Shown here one piece after another: positions 1 through 9,679 of a stretch of 64,000 bases of DNA (position 1 is the stretch's first letter; each line of letters begins with the position of its first letter). Source of the DNA: Blattamonas nauphoetae. Its lineage: Eukaryota; Preaxostyla; Oxymonadida. The notes beneath the pieces are model-generated. The model did not search any database, was not told where the DNA came from, and worked only from the letters and a program-made list of their open reading frames with translations. The stretch spans positions 124,001-188,000 of the forward strand of contig JARBJD010000118.1 of the NCBI GenBank assembly GCA_033064195.1, read 5' to 3'. The translations under genes and the position numbers were made by a program.

Positions 1-785
1 GGAGAGGAGCAGGAGGAGAAGAAAGAAGCACACACGAGGGGAATGGAGAGAGGGACAGCGGAGAAGAAGGGAGGAAGAACCCTTGGAGGAAGGAGGGAGC
101 TCACTCCAGACTGACTCAGCGAGAGAAGGAAGGACGCAGCGCTGGACAGCACACCAGGTGGGCAGGAACAAAGACGGAAGACCCCAAGGACAGAACTCGA
201 CACAAAACTGTCCTGGAACAGAAAGCTCGTGCTGACATGAAAGGGCAGACTTCAGTCATCCCAAACACAAGAGGCGCAGTAGGATGCCCCTCACCATCAC
301 TGTTCGAACTTTACGAGCAATGGAAGAGGCGGAGAGGGAGCAGACGTGGGCCTACTGACGACATGTCATCTCACAAACTGAGAGACAACAGAGAAACTCT
401 GTCATTCAACTCGCACACAACCTCTGAATCTCCAGAGAAGAAGAGAAAGATGAAGAGATTCAAGAAGCAGAAGAGAAAGCAAACGAAGCTTTGACCCGAG
501 AAGTTGCAAGAGAGACGAAGACAAGGAGAGAGAGAGTTGATCGAAGAGGGATAGCTCCCCTCAATCCTTCGTGCTAACTCCTCAGCAAGCACAACTCCAC
601 CCATCATCACCTGTTCAGAGCACCATCTCTTCTGGAGAGGATGTTCGAAGCACACATTGATGAGAAATCCAGATCAGACAGCGATCCTCAGACACTCCTC
701 CAATCAACAATCAAGAAGCGCTGTTTGCCATTCAGCAGCGAGACAGCAGAGAGAGCTGAATAGACCCAGCGCTTTGGGACATTGA
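1..785. other. Purine-rich stretch, probably decayed 5' part of the LINE
   Basis: This stretch is dominated by GA-rich sequence and has no frame open for more than about 95 codons. It leads directly into the open frame of the LINE C-terminal region, so it most likely represents a degraded or rearranged upstream part of the same element. No reverse transcriptase motif (such as a YxDD box) can be read here in any frame. The base composition resembles the charged 3' part of the LINE ORF. Confidence 0.35.
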
Positions 786-2579
786 TGCAGTGACAGAAGA
801 GAGGGCGAGACAGAGGGACCAGTCTGGAAACGAAAGCAGCTTTGGAGCACAAGCAATTGCAGAGGACAAAGGAAGAGGCAGAGACAGGGACAGAAAGAAT
901 TAAGAGGAATCTTTGAAGAAAGAGAGAAGAGGAACGAAATCAATCTACTCCCAACATACCAACAGAACCGACACAAAGTGATTGAGGATGGAATCAGCCA
1001 AAGATGGCTGAACATCCTCCCCAAGGACAGATACCACAAACTCAACAACGCTACAGTTGTCACTTCACTCGACCATCTCTTCCTCAAGAACCCGCTCTCA
1101 TGGGACATCGTGGCTGGCGTGAAAGAAGAAGAGGATCAAGAGGAGGAAAGTGAAAGAAGACAGGATGTGGGAAAGAAAAAAGGAAAGATCAAACTGAAAT
1201 GCCCTCTGTGTCTGGGGGAGATGAGGAAGGATCACGCGGGATGCTGCTCCATCAACGGAGCGACCCGAACCGCACGACATTCCGCAATCAAACATCTTTT
1301 GACCCAAACACTCAAGGAGATCCCCTCCTTGAATGCAAGAACAGAGCAGAAAATGGGGAGAGACGATGAGAAGGAAGAGAACATACCTGAGACAATCGCA
1401 GACATCTCCATCTCACTCACCACTTCACACCTTTCTCATTCCTTCATCAAGTTGCTCGCACACAACGAAGACAAAGGGAGAGTGGTAGAGTTTGGCCTGG
1501 ATTTGGTGGTTTGTCAAGACTTCACGAGCAGAACATCAGGCAGACTAGAGAACACAAGAGGGAGAGTAGAAGAAGGAGAAAGGAAGAAGAAGAGGAAGTA
1601 TGAGAGAACAAACCAAGAGAAGACAATCATTGGGATTGGAATGAGCGACAATGGCATCCTGGGACCAAACGCAGAGTCCTTCTTCGACTTTATCCGTGTG
1701 CTCGCGAAAGAACAGCGTGTTACGAATCCGATCCCAGCTTTCCTCACCAAATACACCATCATTACCGAAATGACCCGAAGTCACATGGAAGCACAATACG
1801 TAAGAACAGTGGAGAGACTGAGAAAGAAAGAGGAAGAGAGGAAACAGGAAAGAAGCATGACAACCTTGGAGAACGAAGCACTCAATCTGATGCTGCAGAT
1901 CGATCCTGGGTCGATCCCCAGAACATCCACCCTTCACCTCACCAACACCACCCCCACCATTCCACAACATTTAGTTCTCACCAACGCTTACCCATCATTC
2001 AGTTCGACCCAACCTTTACGTTCAACACAACATTACACTCCCTCCCCATCCAACAACCTCCCCATCCTTCCTACACCGTCTTCACTCCTCCAACTCCACA
2101 ATCACTCACCTTTGAGACACACAAACCCAACTTGTACTCAAGGAAGTGAGAAGGAGAGGAGCGAGAAGAGACAAACAGGAGAAGAGGATCCGAGAGAAGA
2201 CAGAACTCAGAAGAAGCGAGAGGAATGGAAGAAAAGGGACGAAGAGGAAGAGAAGAAGGAAGCAGACATCGGCCCTGACGCGAAGGAGAAGGCAGACAGA
2301 GCTGCAGAGAGAACGAAGAAAGAAGTACAAGAAGAAAAAAGGCCAACAAGTAAGATCCCAACCGGTCCATCCGAAAGACAGCCGCAACCACCACTCACTT
2401 CACTTCATAATCCTCATTTTCAATTCTCAAACTCATCCAACACCACTTTCCTCTCATCTCTTCTCACTCAGGAACCCAAAGAAGACCGAAACAACAGCGA
2501 GCAGAGAGACAAAAGAGGAGAGGGAAAGAAGGAGAGCGAAAAGAATAATCTAGAGCGAACAACGGAAGCAGAAGAATAA
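786..2579 (+). CDS. LINE (R2-like) polyprotein, C-terminal part only
   Basis: The frame is open from 786 to a TAA at 2577-2579; the usual listed start is a GTG at 978. I read it as the region after the reverse transcriptase of a non-LTR retrotransposon. Seen: a W-LNILPKDRYHKL segment like the linker that precedes the zinc knuckle in R2-type proteins, then CPLC-x7-H-x3-C followed by an RxxRH motif about residues 75-105 of the 978 frame, then a GLDLVV...IIGIGMSD region where the restriction-like endonuclease core is expected, although the usual second acidic residue appears to be glycine. The last 150 residues are an extremely Lys/Glu/Arg-rich tail. The reverse transcriptase itself is absent, so the copy is incomplete. 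Confidence in LINE identity is supported by the 5'-truncated second copy at 6,808-7,275. Confidence 0.55.
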   Translation, partial: CSDRREGETEGPVWKRKQLWSTSNCRGQRKRQRQGQKELRGIFEEREKRNEINLLPTYQQNRHKVIEDGISQRWLNILPKDRYHKLNNATVVTSLDHLFLKNPLSWDIVAGVKEEEDQEEESERRQDVGKKKGKIKLKCPLCLGEMRKDHAGCCSINGATRTARHSAIKHLLTQTLKEIPSLNARTEQKMGRDDEKEENIPETIADISISLTTSHLSHSFIKLLAHNEDKGRVVEFGLDLVVCQDFTSRTSGRLENTRGRVEEGERKKKRKYERTNQEKTIIGIGMSDNGILGPNAESFFDFIRVLAKEQRVTNPIPAFLTKYTIITEMTRSHMEAQYVRTVERLRKKEEERKQERSMTTLENEALNLMLQIDPGSIPRTSTLHLTNTTPTIPQHLVLTNAYPSFSSTQPLRSTQHYTPSPSNNLPILPTPSSLLQLHNHSPLRHTNPTCTQGSEKERSEKRQTGEEDPREDRTQKKREEWKKRDEEEEKKEADIGPDAKEKADRAAERTKKEVQEEKRPTSKIPTGPSERQPQPPLTSLHNPHFQFSNSSNTTFLSSLLTQEPKEDRNNSEQRDKRGEGKKESEKNNLERTTEAEE

Positions 2580-2741
2580 AACAAACAGAAAAACTCAACA
2601 ACCTCTTCATTTGATTTTGTTTTTACCCATTTCGCAAGCCTCAGAACACTTCAGATGACAGACATTCCCGGCTTGCACGCTTTTTGCCTTTTTGCACCCC
2701 TTTTTGCACTCCCCGCGCTCTAACTAATCTTTTCCCACCAG

Positions 2742-2858
2742 ATGGAGCCCTCGGAGCACGATCCCACCGAGAAAATTGTTGATCATTATGATCGCACGCC
2801 AGACACCCACTATGGCCGTGTTCCTACTTTTCAACCTGCTCAACAGCGTGAGACATAG
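2742..2858 (+). CDS. Small ORF (38 aa), hypothetical
   Basis: ATG at 2742 to TAG at 2856-2858. The peptide begins MEPSEHDPTEKIVDHYDRTP and is acidic/polar with no membrane segment. The ATG is directly preceded by a pyrimidine tract ending CCCACCAG, which could be a splice acceptor, so this may be one exon of a broken host gene rather than a complete gene. It follows a stretch rich in TTTTTGCA repeats (2,670-2,710). Function unknown. Confidence 0.25.
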   Translation: MEPSEHDPTEKIVDHYDRTPDTHYGRVPTFQPAQQRET

Positions 2859-3672
2859 GCATCTGTAGTGATTACATCTTTTGAATCTCTATTCTTCACC
2901 CTATCCTTCTCTCCACATCATCACAATCTTCGCCAATTCTCTCGCACCACTCCACTCATCAGACAATACGTATCATTTTTTCCATCGATCTCATCAAGAT
3001 GGTCGATTCATGAGCGAGAGAGAACGAGAAAGGAAGATAAACCACACAGAAACCACCAATGAAGAATCATCCACATTTCCAAGCCTACCGAGCAGTTATC
3101 CGTCATCAATTTCTCAGAATATTCGCAATAACATCCCGAATCCACCAGACTCCAACAAATTGATCGTCGATCTGGACGAAAGAAGAGAAAAGAGAACCAT
3201 ATCGTCCTACCAGACGCAGACAAATAATGCAACAGAAAAGGCGACACAAAATTGACTGAGCAAGAGTTCATGGGGGAGAGTTCCTAATGGTCGAACGAGT
3301 CTCTGAGGGTAGAGTCGTCTCATCCGCAAGACGACAGATATCAGTTTCGAGGTCAGCATCTTGAATATACCCGTATAAGTTTGATCCTGCAAGCTAAAGG
3401 ATCAACGAGAAATACAGGGAATGTGTCGCAATCAAAACACCGCGATTCAGTCAGGCGAAGCCGTGGATTCGAGAAGATGTCCCGAGTGAACTCCAGAGCA
3501 CCAAAAAAGTCAAAAAAATGAATATTTGTCAACTAATCCCAAAAAAACACTGGTTGAATATTCATAGGCAGCAGCGAATTAGACCGAATTTAGATCAAAC
3601 CACGACTTTGTTCTTTGTTCGCTTTTCTCCCAATTGTCTCACTTTTCTGACCCGGAAAATGATTCTGCTCAA
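2859..3672. other. Gene-free stretch
   Basis: Short open frames of 61-124 codons overlap on both strands from 2,868 to 3,392, but none shows a recognisable domain and they mask one another. I see no RNA gene or repeat here. The last 8 bases (3,673-3,680) are the left target duplication of the next element. Confidence 0.4.
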
Positions 3673-4112
3673 GACTAATATAGGGATGGGCAGCGGTCGG
3701 TCCGACTGCTCGTCGACCGACCGACTGCTTTTTTTGGATGATCTGCCCCTTTTGATCGATTTCAGCAACTACACCCCAGTTTCAGCCAATATACGCTTTC
3801 ACTTCGCAGTATCGCTCTATACAATGATTCTTTAAACAAATATATCCCGAGTCTCATCTCATTGTTCAGTTCATTCGAAATAGTCATAAGCTCTTTAATT
3901 CACATTGACAACCAATTTTCATTGTCTCCTAATCTTGAAATGAACATATTCCTGAAAAAAAGATGATTGTTTCTGTGAAGAGATTGTATGATCGTGTTCC
4001 CATCAGAACACTGCTAATTGTTTCAGACAATCCCGAAGCGCTGTCAGTTGAACGGCGTGAGGATGGAGATGGTGTGCGGAGAGTAGTCGATCAGGCGCAG
4101 ATTTTTGAACAG

Positions 4113-5421
4113 CTACACAGCAAAGCGAGCATCATCGGTGTTCTCGACGTGAACAAACTGGCAGTCCAGACCAAGCCCAGCGTTGGAGATAGTAAAGGGG
4201 GAAGCGACATCTGCACTAAGTTGGTGATGTTGAGACACATTCTGGTGAGCGGGAGGAAGGACACAGACAGAGGGAAATGACTGTTGTAGAGTGACTGGCC
4301 GAATGCAGTGCCGATGTGAAAAGTTGCATTCTAAACGGTCGGTCTCTCCTTCCTCGAATCTCCAACGATCACGATCTGTTTGAGCCTGTCGACTTCCTTC
4401 TTCATGACGAGGGGGATGCACAACGTTATCGACAGACACGAACGAGGTGTGCATTGTGGTCAATACAATTACCTTCGCTTGGCGGTGGGCGAAGTGATGT
4501 GTGCGGTCAGTTGTGGTTGTTAATCGTTCGTACTACCGCCCTTCCCTCACAGAGTCGAACAGACACTCAACACAAGCGAACAGAAACTGAGCATGTGCAA
4601 ACGAGGCACCAGCTTCGGTGTGTGTTGGGAAGAGTGTCAGTCTGTGTATTCACCAGCTCTGGACAGCGCAGACAACGAAGTAGAAGATTGAATGCGTCTC
4701 CTTCCTTCGAAAAGCGGAATTTCAGCTGGAATAGTTCTGAGCTACGTCCAATTCGGAGGAAGTTGCGGGTTGGTCTGGAAGTGAGAGAGTGGTTTCTTAG
4801 AGCTCCTTGAGGGCGGCGTTGTGGTGGGCGAGGACAATCACACGCTTGTTCGGGTGGAGTTTGAGGAGCGACGTGATGACGTGGCTGGTCACTCGCGTCT
4901 TGACTGTCTCTGGGACTCCGTCAATCCGCAATCCTCTCCCGCTCGGCCAGCATCGTATACTCTTCCCCACTCGACAGCAGTCTTTGATTGGTGGGGATGC
5001 ACTGTTCGGGCAAGCCAAATCCGATGAGCACATCTCCAAGCAAGGCAGGCAGAGACATACAGTCCATAATCATCGTTCTGATTGAGACGAGGACAGTCGA
5101 TAATCATTGTTTTCCTTCGTGTTGCGTCGAACAACGAGGTTGAAAGTCTGATTTGCAGCGATGTCACCAGGCTTCACCATTCGCTTGTCCAGGTCGTATT
5201 GTTTGTGGCCGAGGAGCATGTAGAGTGATTTTCTGTGCGTTTCTGCACTTCCAGTCGCTTCGACACTTGGCAGCCGCGTGGAACGAACAAGAAGTCGTCG
5301 TTCTGAACGTTCCCGTCCTCGTCCTCCACTCCAATACCCTCAGCATTTCGCACAGCTCACGGAAGGTGAGGTTGTCAGTGTCGGTTTGTTTTTGTGGCTG
5401 GATATCTGTCTGCATAGACAA
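4113..5421 (-). pseudogene. Broken coding sequence inside the hAT-like element
   Basis: Minus-strand frames at 5,421-5,164, 5,167-4,889, 5,039-4,797 and 4,463-4,113 together look like one decayed gene. Readable pieces include NLTFRELCEMLRVLEWRTRT near the 5' end and PETVKTRVTSHVITSLLKLH followed by PNKRVIVLAHHNAALKEL. The last piece has the rhythm of a helicase core segment, but no Walker A motif is visible and I do not assign a family. No single frame covers more than 116 codons, so several frame changes are needed to read it through. It lies wholly between the inverted repeats of the hAT-like element, which suggests capture of a host gene fragment. Confidence 0.35.
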
Positions 5422-5916
5422 AACATCGTGTCATTTGAGTGAACTTCACTGCGCTCTTGTGGCAGCGTTAAGCGAGCCAATGTTAATTTCAAACTCAATC
5501 AGGATGAAAGATGGGCAGCTCTTGTCCACCTTCTCTCGGCCCACTTCAGTCAAGTTGAACCCGCCGATGGGAATGGCGGAGAAGTTAGTCGTGCATGAGG
5601 AGAGATTGGAGTGATAGCTTTGGGAGGGCGAGGACGTGCTCGTGGTGGGATGTCGATAGGGGAAGAAGGTTTGTGTCCCAACAGCATTTGTTCAGTTGGA
5701 AAGTGCGATATTTTCTAAATCCATTGAAATGCAGTCAGAACAAAGTTGAAGAGTCGGTGTCGGTCGAACAGGCCGACTTTTTGTCCGATGTTGGGGAAGG
5801 ACAGACCGACTCAGGGACTCTTGATCCACGACCTCGCACACAGTAATTTGGTGAAAAAAAAATGAACAAATTATAGTGATGCTGTGAATCAAAAATGAGA
5901 AAAAGTCAACAATAAA

Positions 5917-5990
5917 GTGACTCGGGCGGGATTCGATCCTGGGTCCGGTGAGCAAAAAGCCGTCGTGCTACCGCTCGACTAAAGGGCACT
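5917..5990 (-). tRNA. tRNA-like sequence (pseudogene or SINE-type head)
   Basis: Read on the minus strand, TAGTCGAGCGGTAGCACGA matches a pol III A box with a D arm (GTCG/CGAC stem) and GGATCGAATCC matches a B box/T loop, at tRNA-like spacing. The acceptor stem pairs only partly (GTG/CAC at the ends, mismatches inside) and the anticodon stem is poor; the loop would give a TGC or neighbouring anticodon, so identity is uncertain. It sits near the right end of the hAT-like element and is probably a decayed tRNA or the tRNA-derived part of a short element. Confidence 0.4.
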
Positions 5991-6072
5991 TCAAAAAAGT
6001 CTTCGACTCTTTTATTTTTAGGGACTGGACTCGATGTTTTCAGACCGACCACTGCCCATGCCTAGACTAATA

Positions 6073-6807
6073 ATACAATTAAAATATGCTTTATTCTCTC
6101 GAAAAATTTTAGATTCACTTGACCTCCGTCGAAACTCGAGATTGCCAAAGTTCGTCACCTCACAATGAATCTGAGAAGTCCATATTAAATTCGTCCATCG
6201 GTGAAGCGAAAGAGAACAATCGATCTCAATCGGGGCAGATTGTTTTGAGTCTGATTGATTGATATTGATGTCATAGGTTCGTTTTTCTGATTGGTCCAGA
6301 ATGGGTAGAATTCAAAATTCTTTTCAGTTTTGTCACATTTGTTTTCGACACGTTTCAATCCCACCCACGTCCCATCGAAATCCCACTTTTTTCCTGGAAA
6401 TCCCTCAAAAAACCTCGTTTATGGCCCTTTTTGTTCTGAGTCGAAATCAGATCTCCACAACCTGCGGACCAATTTTGATGACATTTTCCACAGAAACGTT
6501 TTTTTGGTGAAAAGATTTTTTTTGAAACAGTTTTGAGGACAAAAATTTAGAGGCTTTTTTCAAAATATTAACGACAAAAATGCTTTTTATTTGGACTAAA
6601 ACGGATATCTGGTTGTGGAGATACGAGCTGAAAAAGTCAGAAAAATGTGTGTATTCTAGCTGTATCCAGTATATTGAGGATTTCTCCGATTCCCCAGCGA
6701 ATTGAATTCTCAATTATTTTTTATCTTCGTTTGACCAATATAGTTTGTTTTGACCCCAGGTTCCGGGTTGCTGACAGAATCGGGTGAATGACAAATCTAT
6801 CAAAGAA
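6073..6807. other. AT-rich gene-free stretch
   Basis: Only short overlapping frames (under 90 codons) lie here and none is recognisable. The sequence contains runs of T and A and no clear terminal repeat. The truncated LINE copy begins at its right edge. Confidence 0.4.
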
Positions 6808-7275
6808 CCTTCGAGATACACAAACCCAACTTGTCCTCAAGGAAGTGAGAAGGAGAGGAGCGAGAAGAGACAAACAGGAGAAGAGGATCCGAGAGAAGAC
6901 AGAACTCAGAAGAAGCGAGAGGAATGGAAGAAAAGGGACGAAGAGGAAGAGAAGAAGGAAGCAGACATCGGCCCTGACGCGAAGGAGAAGGCAGACAGAG
7001 CTGCAGAGAGAACGAAGAAAGAAGTACAAGAAGAAAAAAGGCCAACAAGTAAGATCCCAACCGGTCCATCCGAAAGACAGCCGCAACCACCACTCACTTC
7101 ACTTCATAATCTTCATTTTCAACTCTCAAACTCATCCAACACCACTTTCCTCTCGTCTCTTCTCACTCAGGAACCTAAAGAAGACCAGAACAATCGCGAG
7201 CAGAGAGACAAAAGAGGAGAGCGAAAACTATAATTCAGAGCGAACCACGAAAACAGAAGAATAAAACAAACATCA
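6808..7275 (+). mobile_element. 5'-truncated LINE copy
   Basis: This segment repeats the 3' end of the LINE at about 2,107-2,590 at very high identity, covering the Lys/Glu-rich tail of the ORF, its stop and the following AATAAAACAAACA. The frame encodes 149 residues from 6,784 in fusion with flanking DNA. Truncation of the 5' end with a shared 3' end is the normal outcome of target-primed reverse transcription. The similarity ends at AATAAAACAAACA in both copies, which places the LINE 3' end there. One difference from the first copy shifts the final residues. Confidence 0.75.
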
Positions 7276-7308
7276 GACACTCCCAAACCGCTCATAGAAC
7301 CAGGAGAT

Positions 7309-7560
7309 GTGTCAGAACCAAAAGGAAACACACAAGAGGAACCACAAAACGAAATGATCCTCGAAAACAAGGAAAAACCAGGAGCAACCTCCACGAAATC
7401 GAACAAAGAGAAGTGTGAGTCGCACCTCGAGCACAGAGGACATCTCACAAAACCCAGAACACAGAGAAATCCGCAACTATCGAAACTTAGACAACCAAGA
7501 ATAGACTCCTTCCTGAAGAAGGAGCCAAGAGTCGAAGAATCAGATGATTCGATTGGTTGA
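7309..7560 (+). CDS. Small ORF (83 aa) with a PIP-box-like motif
   Basis: The frame begins MSEPKGNTQEEPQNEMILEN and ends near QPRIDSFLKKEPRVEESDD. It is hydrophilic, without membrane segments. QPRIDSFL fits the PCNA-interaction pattern Q-x-x-I/L-x-x-F-F/L/aromatic loosely. It starts 34 bases after the truncated LINE. It may be part of a LINE or a host gene fragment; I do not recognise a family. Confidence 0.25.
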   Translation: MSEPKGNTQEEPQNEMILENKEKPGATSTKSNKEKCESHLEHRGHLTKPRTQRNPQLSKLRQPRIDSFLKKEPRVEESDDSIG

Positions 7561-7820
7561 TCCTTTCGTTCAGATGATTCGAGATCATTACTCGAAAACC
7601 CGAGACTCCCAGATAAACGCAAGAATGTCAATTCTCCTCGAATTTTCACCCATTTTCATTTCATTCTTTTTTCTCGATGGTTTTTTGCTTTCTTTCGGAG
7701 AAAATAAGAGAACACGAATTAAAAAAGTGAAACAAAATGATTGAAACCATTGATAGTAGTGAAATGGATGTCAATGGCGAACCAGAGAATCAACTAACTC
7801 TTCATTATTATCGTCGTGAA

Positions 7821-8942
7821 TCATCCGACTGAGAGTCTTTTTCTCGACAGGAATACGACTATCAAGTGTTGACTCTTCCCTTTTACATGGTTGTATTGGC
7901 GAATCAAGGATTTCTTTGAGATCGACGTTGAAGAAACGCGTCCAATGTCGTCTGTTTTGACTGAGTTGGTGTCGAAGTGATTTCTGATGGTGTCAACAGT
8001 TCCCCACACGCTGTTTGTTATTCTTTTTTCCCGTATCTTGCATATCTTCAATCGAGAACTGGGTTTTTAAAAGTTGTTCATGAACCGTGACTCCTTGCTT
8101 TTTATCAATTTTTTTAAGTGCCGTCAGAAGAGGTTCATCGTTTGGTGGCCAGGCACCTACCTGTCTTAAGCTTGCCACAACCGTCTTAGGGTGGAGGGTA
8201 TCTCCAAGAGCTAACGGGAAAACTCGCGCTAATTCTTGTCGATAGGCAACAATTCCGGGTGTCTCAGGCTGAATGAAGTTGGAATGGAGTTCTTTCTTGA
8301 ATCGAGCGAATTCGAACCGATCAAGAGGTTGAGGGCATCATATGAGATCCAACTTTGCTGATGGTACAGGCGATTCGCCTGGATGAATTAGAGAAGAAAA
8401 AATCGCACTCCATCAAAGAGTCGCTGTTTAGAAACCTCTTTTCCGTCAGCGATGTTTTGGATGACAAAGTTCTTGTCCGATCTCTCCGTCAGTTTTCAGC
8501 TTGTTTCTCCCCCGGGATAGTGTTGAGAGTGAGATCTTCGAGCCTTGTGCACGGACATCCAGTGTCACCTCTTCCTTTTCGTAAATTACGACCAAAAGTG
8601 GTGAGAGAGGGGGAGAGATTGGCCGCTGAGACATTTTTCTAACAGTCTCGGGTTTTCTGGAGATGATATTGATTGTTGAGATACGATTGGTTGCATTTCT
8701 TCTGATCAATGAAATGAAGAAAAGTAAAGATTGAATTCAAAATAACAAACTTGAATCTTCATCTTCGACAGCCAACATTCGAGTTGCTCTTCTTCTGAGA
8801 AGAGTGAGTCGAACTTCTTGGTTTGGATGTGATGGCGAGAAACCTTTTTCATCAGAAGTTTGGGTATCATCTTGAAGGATAACCAGCCGTGGAGCACCAC
8901 TTCGTGACTGAGGAGCTGAAAAGACAGCATTCGGGTGATCAA
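7821..8942 (-). pseudogene. pogo-like transposase relic
   Basis: On the minus strand the first exon-like piece (8,942-8,756) ends FSEEEQLECWLSKMKIQ, a CENP-B/Tc5-type DNA-binding helix pattern, followed by GTTTGT...GATCAG, which looks like an intron of about 50 nt. Farther on, QPLDRFEFARFKKELHSNF matches the segment around the third catalytic Asp of the DDE domain, and VVASLRQVGAWPPNDEPLLT matches the conserved block after it. The first two catalytic Asp segments (as in FDETS and FDGHSS of the other copies here) are missing and the readable pieces lie in several frames, so the gene is dead and internally deleted. No terminal repeats found. Confidence 0.5.
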
Positions 8943-9679
8943 TCGGAAAAAATAAAAACGAAGTGGGTTTCGAATTACTTAATTAAACTCTGCTGAATGA
9001 CAACAACAAAAGAAAATCAGTTGACAAAGAGTGGTGTCACTGATTTGAGGAAAGAAAGAAACAGGGTGTTTTTTTTCGAGACTCAACACCCCCTTTTTTT
9101 GGCGAATTTCGTTATATTAGATATATATCAAACACTGAGTGGTGGGAAAAGTTTAGTTTTTCAATGGTTCATATCCTCTCCTCCCAACATTTTATCTCAT
9201 GGGTGGATCAGATCACTTCTGAAAATTGTCACTGAGAACAATTCACATCAACGAATTGAACATAAACAATCGTAAAAAAAGCTAGAAAGTTCAATTGGAA
9301 CATATAAAAATGCGTTTGACACTGTGAGCGAGGGGTGATGAAAGACTGTTCGGGAGAGGGTCAAGTGAGTTGTTGAATCTTCGACGTTGTTTTCACCACG
9401 TTGTTTTTGGCACTTCTTTTCTGTTCTTCTTTCTTCGCTGTTGTTCCATCGTCGCTCTTCTTCTTTCCTCGCTGTTCTTCCATCGTTTCTGTTCTTCTTT
9501 CTTCGATCCTCTTGCGTCTTTGTTGTTCTCTCATCTCGTTGCTGTTCTCTCCTCTTCCATGATTTCAATGTCACGCTCAGTCTGAAGAAGTTACTTGTTC
9601 TTGATCATCTTCTGCGCACTCAATTCCTCGTGTTCGGCTCGAATCTGCTGTTCATTCTTTCCAGCTCGGGAGCGAGATG
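8943..9679. other. Gene-free stretch with low-complexity TTC-rich tract
   Basis: The region 9,400-9,570 is a (TTCTTC)/(CTGTTCTTC)-type low-complexity tract that produces overlapping spurious frames on both strands. At 9,064-9,092 GGGTGTTTTTTTTCGAGACT continues into the inverse complement of its start, and the core GGGTGTTGAGTCTCGAAAAA recurs at 19,147-19,166. I see no gene. Confidence 0.4.

Larger units (their letters stand above)
3681..6064. mobile_element. hAT-like DNA transposon, non-autonomous, 2,384 bp
   Basis: The left end reads TAGGGATGGGCAGCGGTCGG and the right end is its inverted repeat with two differences over 22 bases (TAGGCATGGGCAGTGGTCGG read from the other strand). The element is flanked by a perfect 8-bp direct repeat GACTAATA at 3,673-3,680 and 6,065-6,072. 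An 8-bp target duplication with a T/CAGGG-type terminus is characteristic of the hAT superfamily. No hAT transposase is recognisable inside. Instead the interior holds broken minus-strand coding sequence (4,113-5,421) and a tRNA-like sequence (5,917-5,990), so it looks like a non-autonomous element that has picked up other DNA. The termini and duplication are seen directly; the superfamily assignment is inference. Confidence 0.8.

Noticed and set aside
4797-5039. Upf1/ZNFX1-type helicase annotation
   Set aside because: Only a short rhythm (RVIVLAHHNAALKEL) is suggestive; no Walker A or DExx box is present.
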